This document shows, in pieces, positions 27,640 to 35,783 of a stretch of 64,000 bases of DNA. Position 1 is the stretch's first letter; every line of letters begins with the position of its first letter. The stretch is from Anaerolineae bacterium (GTDB lineage: Bacteria; Chloroflexota; Anaerolineae; Aggregatilineales; Phototrophicaceae): assembly GCA_022824365.1 (NCBI GenBank), contig JAJEAA010000018.1, positions 372,001-436,000 of the forward strand, written 5' to 3'. The notes under the pieces were generated by a model. It was not told where the DNA came from, ran no database searches, and worked only from the letters and a program-made list of their open reading frames with translations. The position numbers and the translations under genes were made by a program.

Positions 27640-28596
27640 ATGCGCCTTTATGTGACCGGCGGCACCGGCTTGGTGGGCGGCAATGTAATTCGGCTGGCGC
27701 GCCAACGCGGCATTGAAGTCATCGCCTCGCAGTACGGACCCCCGCCCGAATGGACGGTCGATTATCAGTTGGACCCGCTCGATTTGGCTGACCACGATGC
27801 CATCCGGCGCTCCATCCAAATGTACAAGCCGGACGCCGTCATCCATGCCGCCGCCATTCTCGATCAGATTGTCATGGATACACAACGCGAACTCTGCTGG
27901 TCCCTGATGGTGGCTGGCACGCGCGTCTTGGCGGAAGCCTGCCGCGAGCTCGGGGCGCGCCTGGTCTTCGTCTCGTCGGATTGGGTCTTTGATGGCCGCG
28001 CCGAGATCGTGGACGAGACCTCCCCGCCAAATCCGGTCAACTTCTACGGCGTGATGAAGGTCGCTTCGGAACGCGAACTGAGCGCGATGGACGGCTTGAA
28101 CTTTGGCGTGGGCCGCTTGGCCGGCATCTATGGCTTGAACTACGCCGCCCCGTCGCTGCTGCGCAAGGACAACGGCCTTGGCTTCGACTTCTCGGTCTAT
28201 GTGATTCATCGCCTGGCCGCGGGTTTGCCAGCGCTGGTCTGGACCGGACCAAAAGTCAATGACGAAGCCCACCCCACCCTCGCCTCCGATTGCGCTGATA
28301 TGCTGCTGCGCCTGGCGCAACACGATCGCAATGGCATATTCCACTGCTTCGGCAGCGAGTGGATCAGCCGTATTGACCTGGCGCATCAGATCGCCGCCGC
28401 CTTTGACGCTGATCCCGCCCTCATCATGCCGACCCGCACCGACCAGTCTGTCCTCGATGAGATGCGCCACATCGGCATCCCCTATCGCACCCGCGCCCGC
28501 GCCGATCGCACAGCCGCTGCCCTGGGCCGCCGCGCTTTCAATGTAGTCGAGGGGCTGCAAGCGTTCCGCAAAGAGTGGGATGTCTTCAATAGCTAG
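27640..28596 (+). CDS. dTDP-4-dehydrorhamnose reductase-like (RmlD_sub_bind) NAD-dependent SDR
   Basis: A 318-residue extended SDR. The cofactor motif is TGGTGLVGG (residues 6-14), and the catalytic YxxxK is in NFYGVMKVASE. The overall order, including VSSDWVFDGRAE, matches RmlD and methionine adenosyltransferase regulatory subunit-like proteins. No other dTDP-rhamnose genes (RmlA, B, C) are nearby, so a nucleotide-sugar role is doubtful; with ComA-like and RraA-like partners it may reduce a small keto acid or sugar. Last gene of its operon. Confidence 0.85.
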   Translation: MRLYVTGGTGLVGGNVIRLARQRGIEVIASQYGPPPEWTVDYQLDPLDLADHDAIRRSIQMYKPDAVIHAAAILDQIVMDTQRELCWSLMVAGTRVLAEACRELGARLVFVSSDWVFDGRAEIVDETSPPNPVNFYGVMKVASERELSAMDGLNFGVGRLAGIYGLNYAAPSLLRKDNGLGFDFSVYVIHRLAAGLPALVWTGPKVNDEAHPTLASDCADMLLRLAQHDRNGIFHCFGSEWISRIDLAHQIAAAFDADPALIMPTRTDQSVLDEMRHIGIPYRTRARADRTAAALGRRAFNVVEGLQAFRKEWDVFNS

Positions 28597-28724
28597 GAAC
28601 AAGCTAGGAACACCCCTGCATGAAGACCTCTGTAAGGTTTGTCCGCTGCTGGAAATCCCGTGTCAAATCCGCCTGGCAGCTTGCCTCAATATGCGAACAT
28701 TTGGTCGACTGCCGTGCCTGTTTG

Positions 28725-28733
28725 TGTTATACT
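28725..28733 (+). promoter_or_regulatory. Orphan extended -10 promoter in the gene-free region
   Basis: TGTTATACT matches the TGn-extended -10 consensus. It points right into a region without a recognised gene, so if active it would make a non-coding or small-peptide transcript. Confidence 0.35.
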
Positions 28734-29190
28734 GACTGTCATGAACAAAATTTCGCCAATAGAGTGTCTATTCCCCAACCATGCCATGTCGCTCGCGTAC
28801 AAGCGCTATGATGCCTCCCCCCCCCCGATACTATATGCATACTGTATCCACACATCGGCGAATTTTCAGGAGATTTTAGCGGTTTTAAGGAGCTGTGGAA
28901 CACTTTTGGGACAGATTGCTGCGGGCTGTTCCTGTCTCTTGCAGAAATCGAAGAGACGTCAAACTGCCCGAGGGGAGCCGACGAGTGACAACAAAAGATG
29001 GCTTTGCCCGGGGCGCCGGATACACAAACTGGCTTCAGATGGCCAGATTGCCAGATTGCCAAAAAAAAGTTTCCCCCGGCCAGCGACCGCCCCGAAATCG
29101 GAAATTCCGCCGCCTGAACCTCCCTCTTTCCATACAGTATCAATACAGTGTGACAATTCTCCGCCAAAATCTTGCCAATCTGTGTAACAT

Positions 29191-29256
29191 GCTTGTACTC
29201 TGCTTATCCTTTGCTTGTACTTTACTTCTCCTTTCTGGTACTTTTCCGGTACTTTA
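29191..29256 (+). repeat. Tandem array of six 11-bp degenerate repeats
   Basis: Six consecutive 11-mers in strict register: GCTTGTACTCT, GCTTATCCTTT, GCTTGTACTTT, ACTTCTCCTTT, CTGGTACTTTT, CCGGTACTTTA. Consensus GCTTGTACTTT; a weaker seventh unit may precede (29180-29190). The unit is close to one DNA helical turn, so GTAC/TTT elements recur on one face. It ends 168 bp before the sulfatase start. Confidence 0.75.
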
Positions 29257-29424
29257 TCGTAGGCTGCTGAGCCTTCGGATACCAGCGCCGCGCCTCTCAT
29301 CGCCACCCTGCCATATCGGACAGCCCTTGTTCCTGCGACTGCCTGAGTCAATCGCAATTGCCCTTTGCCGTGATACGCTCAGTCATGCGTCCAAATCTAT
29401 CCATCCCAACACCGAGGCGCGCTT

Positions 29425-30765
29425 ATGCCACCACCAAATGTCGTCTTCTTGCTGACCGACCAATGGCGCTTGCAAGCGCTGGGATACACCGGCAACAAGC
29501 AGGTGCGGACGCCTAATATTGACCGCCTGGCTGCCGAAAGCGTCAACTTCAAACACGCCACCTCCGGCTATTCTGTCTGCTGCCCCTGGCGCGCCAGCTT
29601 CCTCACGGGTCAGTACCCGCTGACGCACGGCGTCATCGTCAACGATGTGCCCATCAGCAGCGAGCCGGTTGGCTTGGGCGATGCCTTCAAGGACGCGGGT
29701 TACAATACAGCCTTCATCGGCAAGTGGCATGTGGACGGGCAGGGACGCAGCAACTACATCCCGCCCGAACGCCGCCTTGGCTTCGATACCTTCATGGCGC
29801 TGGAATGCAGCCACGATTACAACCAGTCGGCTTATTACGCTGGCGATGACCCGGAAATGCGCTACTGGGATGGTTACGATGTCTTCGCGCAGACGGCCGC
29901 CGCCCAGCGCTACATCGAATCGCAAAGCCGAGACCGCCCTTTCTTGCTCGTGCTGAGTTGGGGTCCCCCGCACAACCCCTACGAAACCGCGCCGCCGGAC
30001 TTCCGCGATATGTACGCCGCCCGCGATATCGAATTGCGGCCCAATGTTCCCGCCGACATGGCGGATGAAGCGCGCGAATGGCTGGCCGGCTATTACGCTC
30101 ACTGCAGCGCCATCGACAAATCCGTCGGCGATATCATGTCGACTCTGGACGAGCTCGGTTTGACTGACGATACCGTTCTAGTCTTCGCCTCCGATCACGG
30201 CGACATGCTCGGTTCGCAAGGCACAGTGCGCAAGCAAAAGCCCTGGGACGAATCAATCCGCGTACCCTTCCTCTTGCGCTACCCGGCCGGCTGCGGACGA
30301 GAGGCAGGCGAAGTTGAGCCCTTCCTAAACGCCCACGACATCATGCCGACTTTGCTGGGCGTCTGCGGTTTGCCGATACCGGCGACGGTCGAGGGGCGTA
30401 ATTTTTCGCCCGCGCTGCGTGGAGAGGCGATCGAAAGCGATGGCGCGCTGCTTGCTTGCTTCCACCCCTTCGGCGAATGGCATCGCGGGGTCGGCGGCCG
30501 CGAATATCGTGGCATTCGCACAGCCCGTTATACTTATTGTCGCGCCTTGGACGGACCTTGGCTGCTCTACGATAACGAGACCGACCCCTATCAGATGACC
30601 AATCTAGCGGACCGTCCCGAATACATGGACGCGCTGCGAGAATTAGACGCGCTGCTGCAACGCGAGTTGACCGCCATCGGCGACGACTTCCTGCCCGGCA
30701 TGTCCTATATCAATCGCTGGGGCTATCCCCTGGACGACACCGGCACCGTGCCCTTCAGACGCTAG
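29425..30765 (+). CDS. Sulfatase (formylglycine-dependent, type I)
   Basis: A 446-residue alkaline-phosphatase-superfamily sulfatase. The N-terminal metal site is NVVFLLTDQWR, and the activation motif CxPxR is Cys52-Cys53-Pro54-Trp55-Arg56 in SVCCPWRASFLTG, so Cys52 should become formylglycine. VFASDHGDMLG supplies the second metal site. No signal peptide is visible, suggesting cytoplasmic desulfation of an imported sugar, or an atypical export. It stands alone on its strand and faces a convergent dioxygenase gene across a hairpin. A separate formylglycine-generating enzyme is not in the window. Confidence 0.92.
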   Translation: MPPPNVVFLLTDQWRLQALGYTGNKQVRTPNIDRLAAESVNFKHATSGYSVCCPWRASFLTGQYPLTHGVIVNDVPISSEPVGLGDAFKDAGYNTAFIGKWHVDGQGRSNYIPPERRLGFDTFMALECSHDYNQSAYYAGDDPEMRYWDGYDVFAQTAAAQRYIESQSRDRPFLLVLSWGPPHNPYETAPPDFRDMYAARDIELRPNVPADMADEAREWLAGYYAHCSAIDKSVGDIMSTLDELGLTDDTVLVFASDHGDMLGSQGTVRKQKPWDESIRVPFLLRYPAGCGREAGEVEPFLNAHDIMPTLLGVCGLPIPATVEGRNFSPALRGEAIESDGALLACFHPFGEWHRGVGGREYRGIRTARYTYCRALDGPWLLYDNETDPYQMTNLADRPEYMDALRELDALLQRELTAIGDDFLPGMSYINRWGYPLDDTGTVPFRR

Positions 30766-30772
30766 CGAAAAG

Positions 30773-30794
30773 TCTCCCCTCATTTTGGGGGAGA
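30773..30794. terminator. Hairpin terminator between convergent genes
   Basis: TCTCCCC (30773-30779) pairs with GGGGAGA (30788-30794) across an 8-nt loop. Read on the minus strand it is followed by CTTTT, so it best terminates the dioxygenase transcript; on the plus strand it follows the sulfatase stop with only a short ATTTA tail. The sequence also belongs to the family B GC-rich repeats. Confidence 0.55.
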
Positions 30795-30795
30795 T

Positions 30796-31617
30796 TTAGA
30801 GAGGAGAATAGCGCACGTAATCCTTGCTGCGATGATAGATCAGCGGCGATTGCGCATCGTCATCGAGGACATCGCCGACTTCGTAGCTGTCCACTTGCTC
30901 CTGCGTCAAGATATTGCGCTGGCCATTGAAGGCGCTGCCATCGGGCATATAAGCGCAGGTCATCGCGCGGCGGTGATACGGCGTCATACTGGCGCCCGCG
31001 CCATGCGCCAGCAAGCCATTGTGAAACGAGCAGGAGCCAGCTTTCATGGAAGCGGACGCGGCCTCCATTTTGCCCCATGCCGGATAAGCGTTGAACAAGT
31101 CGCCGATGTTGCTGCCGATGCCAACATTGTCATAAGTCGCCGTCTTATGGCTGCCCGGGATGAAGTAGAGGCAGCCGTTATCCGGCGTCACATCATCCAG
31201 CGCCACCCAGATGCTGATGGCGTCGCGCGAATAAAAGGACCAGTATGGATTGTCCAGGTGCCAGCCGGTCGGGTTGCCCCAAGGCGGCTTGATCAGCGCT
31301 TGATCGTGCCAGATGCGGATGCCGTCCACGCCCGCCAAATCAGCCGCCATCTTGCCCAGGCGGTCGTCAATCATCAGCCGACGCATGCCCTCGTGGTCGG
31401 TCCACAAGTTGATCCGCTGGGCGAAGACCCGCGCGTAGTAATTGTCCTCTTCCATCATGCTGCCGTCAGCCAGCTTGCGCTTGCCGCGCGCCGCCACCGC
31501 CTCGCCGACGTGCTGCCGCCAGGTCTCCAACTCGTCAGCGTCAAGGAAGTCGTCAAGCACGACATAACCATTATCTTGGTAGAATTGAATCTGTTCAGCC
31601 GTAATTGTATGATTCAT
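30796..31617 (-). CDS. Phytanoyl-CoA dioxygenase (PhyH) family Fe(II)/2-oxoglutarate oxygenase
   Basis: A 273-residue PhyH-family protein, expected to hydroxylate an unidentified small molecule. The iron-binding facial triad is visible as HxD in TGWHLDNPYW and the distal His in GLLAHGAGASM. CLYFIPGSHK is the usual pre-triad strand. SD GGAGGCGAG precedes the ATG. It is the last gene after the GMC oxidoreductase and its small partner (28 bp gap), so the three may act in one oxidative pathway. PhyH proteins are greatly expanded in marine and sponge-associated bacteria with unknown substrates. Confidence 0.9.
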   Translation of the reverse strand: MNHTITAEQIQFYQDNGYVVLDDFLDADELETWRQHVGEAVAARGKRKLADGSMMEEDNYYARVFAQRINLWTDHEGMRRLMIDDRLGKMAADLAGVDGIRIWHDQALIKPPWGNPTGWHLDNPYWSFYSRDAISIWVALDDVTPDNGCLYFIPGSHKTATYDNVGIGSNIGDLFNAYPAWGKMEAASASMKAGSCSFHNGLLAHGAGASMTPYHRRAMTCAYMPDGSAFNGQRNILTQEQVDSYEVGDVLDDDAQSPLIYHRSKDYVRYSPL

Positions 31618-31645
31618 CGTATGCTCGCCTCCAAACCTTTGTCAT

Positions 31646-33328
31646 TTACCATTTTGCGACGATATTTTCCGTCGTGCGCCAAGCCAGCGCCATGATCGTC
31701 TCGACCGGATTGAAGCCGCCATTGGTCACATGCGGCGAGCCATCGGCGATGAAGAGATTGTCATGGCTGTGCACGCGACAAAAGGGATCGACCACCGATA
31801 TCGCCGGATCTTCGCCCATGCGGCAGGAACCAGCTTGATGCTGCCCGCCCGATAGATAGCGCGGCGGCGGCCGCCCCCAGACTTTGATCGCGCCCGAGGC
31901 TCGCAGCCATTCCTTCGCCCGCTCGTGCATGAACTGCGCCGTGCGCACCGTCTCCGGATGCGTCGCGCCCGAAAGATGAACGACCGGTATGCCATACTTG
32001 TCCTTGACCTTTGGATTGACGCTGACGCGCGCCTGCGGGCTGGGAATCTCCTGCACCGGACCGGTCACATCGTTGATGCGGCGGTAGTTGTCGCGCATGA
32101 AGCGCTTGGCTTCAATGCCCCAGCGCGGCGCATCGGGCGGATAGAATCGCTTCCACATTGTCACCGGCGTCACGATATCTTCATCGCCTAGGAAGCCGCC
32201 GCCGATAATGCCGTCGTTGCCGTGGTTGAATTGGCAAGTCGCGATTGAGCAGCCGGGACCGACGCCATCGAACATCACATCGGGGAAGAGCCCGGCCGCG
32301 CCGGGATAATAATGACCCTGCAAGTTTCGCCCGACCTGGTTACCGCCATTGCCGATGCCGGACGGCTCCTGCAGCGTGGCGGAGTTAAGCAGCAGACGCG
32401 CCGTTTCCACCGCGCCACAACTGAGCACGACCACATCGGCTGTCAGGGTCTGTCGCTGCCCGGCGGCGTCAATAATTGTGACCCCGATGACGCGTCCGCC
32501 AGCGCTGCATGCCAGCCGCTCCGCCATTACTTCGGCGCGCAGCGTACAATTCCCGGAGCGCAGGGCGCGCGGTACGGTTGTATTGTGGCTGCCGTTCTTG
32601 GCATCCGCCGGGCAGGCGAAGCCGACGCATTGTTGACAATTGATACAACCGGGGCGGTCATTGTAAGGCATGGAATTGATCAGCCGGGGCACGCGCAGCC
32701 ACTGCCAGCCCAGTTGCTCCAGGCCGCGCTTGTGTATGCCCGATTTATGCGGCAGCGGCAAGGCGGGCATCGGATAGGGCTTGTCGTATGTCGGCAGATG
32801 CGTCATCGTGCGATGATCGCCACAGATGCCGATTTCCCACTCCACTTTCTCGTAGTAGGGCAGCAAATCTTCGTAGCCGATGGGCCAATCCGCCAGCGAA
32901 CTGCCTTCGGGCACGCCATATTCGCTCGCCATGCGAAAATCCTGCGGCATGAAGCGCCAGGCTTGCCCGGCGTAGACGCGCGTCCCGCTGCCCACGCAAG
33001 CGGCGTTATTCTGATAACCGGGCTCATGCGGGCGCAGCAAGCGAAGATCGCCCAGCGCCTCGCCCACGGGGATCGGGAAAGAATCAGCCTCCAGTGTCCG
33101 CGGATTGCCATCGATATCCGGTCCCGCATTATGCCCGTAGACCGCCATCCTCTGATTGCGCAAATGATCGCGGCCGACCGCTTCAAATGACAGGTCGCGC
33201 CCGCGTTCCAACAAGAGCACGGACTTGCCCGCTTCCGCCAGCACAGCCGCGGCCACACCGCCGCCCGCGCCAGAGCCGATCACAATGGCATCGTAATCGC
33301 TGTGGCGCGTAGACACTGCCACTTTCAT
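31646..33328 (-). CDS. GMC oxidoreductase (gluconate 2-dehydrogenase large-subunit-like)
   Basis: A 560-residue FAD-dependent alcohol/polyol dehydrogenase. The Rossmann motif is GSGAGGG (residues 18-24), and the C-terminal catalytic His/Asn pair lies in GSPHVTNGGFNPVETIM. A cysteine-rich CINCQQCVGFACPADAKNG, seen in this branch of the family, is present mid-protein. There is no Tat signal, unlike periplasmic gluconate dehydrogenases. The start overlaps the subunit-3 gene by 4 bp. No cytochrome subunit is nearby, so the electron acceptor is unclear. Confidence 0.92.
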   Translation of the reverse strand: MKVAVSTRHSDYDAIVIGSGAGGGVAAAVLAEAGKSVLLLERGRDLSFEAVGRDHLRNQRMAVYGHNAGPDIDGNPRTLEADSFPIPVGEALGDLRLLRPHEPGYQNNAACVGSGTRVYAGQAWRFMPQDFRMASEYGVPEGSSLADWPIGYEDLLPYYEKVEWEIGICGDHRTMTHLPTYDKPYPMPALPLPHKSGIHKRGLEQLGWQWLRVPRLINSMPYNDRPGCINCQQCVGFACPADAKNGSHNTTVPRALRSGNCTLRAEVMAERLACSAGGRVIGVTIIDAAGQRQTLTADVVVLSCGAVETARLLLNSATLQEPSGIGNGGNQVGRNLQGHYYPGAAGLFPDVMFDGVGPGCSIATCQFNHGNDGIIGGGFLGDEDIVTPVTMWKRFYPPDAPRWGIEAKRFMRDNYRRINDVTGPVQEIPSPQARVSVNPKVKDKYGIPVVHLSGATHPETVRTAQFMHERAKEWLRASGAIKVWGRPPPRYLSGGQHQAGSCRMGEDPAISVVDPFCRVHSHDNLFIADGSPHVTNGGFNPVETIMALAWRTTENIVAKW

Positions 33329-33738
33329 CCGCTCACCTCGAATCCGATCATCCGCCAGGCGACGCCATCGCGGTTGCCGCCATTGCCGGGATCGCTATAG
33401 TAGCCTTCGGCGCAATGTTCGACGATCTCGCGGAAGAACGGCGCCGGTTCAATTTGCCAGACCGCCTCGACCGCGCCTTGTTCAATTCGGCTGAGCAGCG
33501 CCGCCTGCTGCTGGGGGTTGATGCCGGCGAAGTCCGCGCCGTAGACCGCGCGCGCTTCGTCATCGAGGTTCGCCAGCCAAGTTTGATAGGCGGGCAGCAG
33601 TTTGGCCAGATCGCCCGCCAATTGCCGCCTCAGATAGTCGCCGACGCCCGCTTCCCAGGCGCCAGGAAAATCGTCCTCCGGGATAATCACGTCAAGCAAA
33701 GCGCGCAAGCATTTCAATTGCTGGCTATCAAACATCAT
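33325..33738 (-). CDS. Gluconate 2-dehydrogenase subunit 3 family protein
   Basis: A 137-residue small partner of the GMC oxidoreductase. The pattern LRALLDVIIPEDDFPGAWEAGVGDYL near the N-terminus and the late aromatic stretch FFREIVEHCAEGYYSDP (with GVAWRMIGF) identify the family, though the string is shown here only in part as IIPEDDFPGAWEAG. The Tat signal normally found in this subunit is absent. It starts the three-gene set; a TATAAT-type promoter lies 29-58 bp upstream. Confidence 0.88.
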   Translation of the reverse strand: MMFDSQQLKCLRALLDVIIPEDDFPGAWEAGVGDYLRRQLAGDLAKLLPAYQTWLANLDDEARAVYGADFAGINPQQQAALLSRIEQGAVEAVWQIEPAPFFREIVEHCAEGYYSDPGNGGNRDGVAWRMIGFEVSG

Positions 33739-33767
33739 CTGATCCTATCTTGGCGCGGACGGTTTGC

Positions 33768-33796
33768 ATTATAGTCGGCTCCTCCCGCCGCGTCAT
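33768..33796 (-). promoter_or_regulatory. Sigma-70-type promoter of the GMC/dioxygenase operon
   Basis: On the minus strand ATGACG (33796-33791) is followed after 17 bp by TATAAT (33773-33768), 29 bp upstream of the subunit-3 start codon. The -10 is a perfect match and the -35 a 4/6 match. Confidence 0.6.
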
Positions 33797-33820
33797 CTCT
33801 CCTCGCCGCGTTTCGTTCTA

Positions 33821-34720
33821 TTAGGCCAGCCGGGGCCGATAATCGTCCTCGTTCACCAGCCGCAAAACATAAGTCCAGAGAGCCGCAATAAGCAATTCGC
33901 GGACAAGCAGGTAAAGCGCAAAGGCGATGCTTATCAGGACCGCCTCCAGCGCGACAACCAAAGCAATCGCCAGGCTATAACTCAGAATCTGCATGAGCGC
34001 AAAACCGACGAAGGCGATGCTCGTTTTGTCGATGGGATTGCGAAGGCGCGTACAGACGAGTATCGCTGTCAGGCAGGCGATAATCGCGGACTGTGAATGC
34101 TCAAGCGGTATCACCAGCGCGACGAGCGTCAGCGCAGTTGCCAGCGCAGCCAGCTCCAGCGGATCGATCTGGCTAATCTGCATAGATGCGACGCAGAGCG
34201 CCATGAAAAAGCTGAAGAATATGATAGCGGCCAGATAGCGCCGCAGCAGCGTCAGCCAAGCCAGCGCATCGCCTTCATTCAAAACCACCTTGCCAATGAC
34301 CAAAAAGACAAAAGCTTGCCCTGGCGGGATCATACTGACCTCATCCAGGATGCCGACCTGCGCCTGACGCGACATCAAGGCGATGATGCGACCCATCCAG
34401 ACCGTGCAATAAGACAAGCTGAAGAGCATCAGCCAAAGCGGCAGCGTCCAGATGATCGCGTCGCCGATGAGACTGTAGGCATTTATAAAGACGAAGAAGA
34501 GCAGCAATGCGTAAGCAATACTGAGCGGCAATAACCTGACGCGCCGGCCTGGCTTCAACTGACGGCTGAAATGACTCGCAATCGGATGACGCGCGTCCCG
34601 CCGCAGAACCTGCCATAAAGATGCGCGCGCGAAGAGCTTGCGCGCGAAGTCAAGCGTGTCCCTTCTGCTCGGCAAGCGCGCGCCAATCTTGAGCGACCGT
34701 CTGCGCGCCGTCATCGCCAT
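33821..34720 (-). CDS. Multi-pass membrane protein, ABC-2-permease-like, unknown function
   Basis: A 299-residue protein with a basic N-terminus and roughly eight hydrophobic segments from residue 65 on. A segment between helices, SRQAQVGILDEVSMIPPG, resembles the re-entrant region of ABC-2 export permeases (consensus RERERGTWDLL..TPLS), which is the only hint of family. The frame runs upstream into the ATPase gene to 34849; ATG 34720 with GAGGGC upstream is a better start. It follows the second oligopeptide importer by 28 bp and is probably cotranscribed. No ABC-2 ATPase is adjacent. Confidence 0.6.
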   Translation of the reverse strand: MAMTARRRSLKIGARLPSRRDTLDFARKLFARASLWQVLRRDARHPIASHFSRQLKPGRRVRLLPLSIAYALLLFFVFINAYSLIGDAIIWTLPLWLMLFSLSYCTVWMGRIIALMSRQAQVGILDEVSMIPPGQAFVFLVIGKVVLNEGDALAWLTLLRRYLAAIIFFSFFMALCVASMQISQIDPLELAALATALTLVALVIPLEHSQSAIIACLTAILVCTRLRNPIDKTSIAFVGFALMQILSYSLAIALVVALEAVLISIAFALYLLVRELLIAALWTYVLRLVNEDDYRPRLA

Positions 34721-34748
34721 GGCCGCCCTCTGCTTGTAGGTCCGCGTT

Positions 34749-35783
34749 TCAAGCCAATGCCGGAGTCGCTGCCTGCTTCTTGGCCGGGTCGACACTGGCG
34801 CTTCCGTCGTAGAGGAAACATTTGACGCTGCGGCCCTCATGCTCAACACTTGGGGGGATGTTGTCGTGGCAGATATCCATCACCGCCGGGCAGCGCCCCG
34901 CGAATTTACAGCCGGAGCGCGTGTATTCGTCCGTTTCGATGACGGCGAGGTCAATCTTCTCATCCCAGGCTTCATCAGTCTTGATGCTGGGTATCGAGGT
35001 TTTGAGATTCTGCGTATAGGGATGCAGCGGATTGCCCAACACTTGCTCGGTGGATCCCATCTCGACGATCCAGCCACGCAGCATCACGGCGATACGATCG
35101 CCAGCGTAGAAGGCGGTCGCCAGGTCATGCGTGATGTAGATGACGCTGACCTTGTTGTCTTCCTTTAACTTGCGAAACATATTCACGATAGACATGCGCA
35201 AAGAAGCGTCCAGCATCGAGACCGGCTCATCAGCGACGATCAGCGACGGCTTCGTGATCAAGGCGCGGGCGATGGCGACGCGCTGCGCCTGCCCGCCGGA
35301 TAGCTCATTGGGATAGCGCCCGGCGATCTCCGCCAAAGTCAGACCAACTTCGCTGAGCACTTCATTGATATAACGCGGCGCTTCTTTTTTGTCCCCGACC
35401 ATTTTGTAGTTGTAAACCGTCTCGTACAGATAGCGGTCGATCTGCTTGAGCGGGCTGAAGGCGGCGAAGGGGTCTTGAAATACCGGCTGCACCTCGCGAT
35501 AAAACCAGGTCTTCATTTCTTTCTTGCTGATGTCGTTGATGACGCGATCCTTGTAGCGCAGGATGCCCTGCGACGCGACCTCCATGCCCAGCACCATCTT
35601 CGCCAAAGTCGTCTTGCCGCTGCCGCTCTCGCCGACCACCGCGAAGATCTCCGGCTTGTCCGAGTCAATCACGATGGAGGCGTTATCAACCGCGTGGAAT
35701 TCTTGCGACGCGAAACCTTGGCGGATGTGGAATATCTTGGTCAGGTCCTCGATCTGCAAGAGCGGCTCAGACAGCTTGGGCAT
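34749..35783 (-). CDS. Oligopeptide ABC transporter ATPase, OppF type (second system)
   Basis: A 344-residue ATPase: Walker A GESGSGKTTLAKM, signature LSGGQAQRVAIARAL, Walker [13 protein letters not shown]. The C-terminal extension has the cysteine pattern SGCKFAGRCPAVMDIC. The middle has an insertion with basic residues (VYNYKMVGDKKEAPRYINEV) not seen in the first system's OppF. It overlaps the OppD-type gene by 17 bp. Confidence 0.94.
   Translation of the reverse strand: MPKLSEPLLQIEDLTKIFHIRQGFASQEFHAVDNASIVIDSDKPEIFAVVGESGSGKTTLAKMVLGMEVASQGILRYKDRVINDISKKEMKTWFYREVQPVFQDPFAAFSPLKQIDRYLYETVYNYKMVGDKKEAPRYINEVLSEVGLTLAEIAGRYPNELSGGQAQRVAIARALITKPSLIVADEPVSMLDASLRMSIVNMFRKLKEDNKVSVIYITHDLATAFYAGDRIAVMLRGWIVEMGSTEQVLGNPLHPYTQNLKTSIPSIKTDEAWDEKIDLAVIETDEYTRSGCKFAGRCPAVMDICHDNIPPSVEHEGRSVKCFLYDGSASVDPAKKQAATPALA

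Larger units (their letters stand above)
28597..29424. other. 828 bp gene-free region between operon end and sulfatase gene
   Basis: Lower GC and different texture from its surroundings. Frames here (for example 28741-29187 plus, 28739-29167 minus) have no recognisable domains. Visible items: an extended -10 (TGTTATACT, 28725-28733), an 8-C run at 28819-28826, related palindromic motifs GCATACTGTAT (28836-28846) and ATACAGTAT, and an 11-bp tandem array at 29191-29256. It could hold a small RNA, a decayed insertion or a long regulatory leader; nothing decisive is seen. Confidence 0.5.

Noticed and set aside
28639..29187. A plus-strand frame of 182 codons in the gene-free region
   Set aside because: No domain, odd composition, poor SD, and overlaps competing frames on both strands; kept only as part of the region description.
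29191..29256. CRISPR-like array
   Set aside because: Units of 11 bp are contiguous, without spacers, and no cas gene is present.
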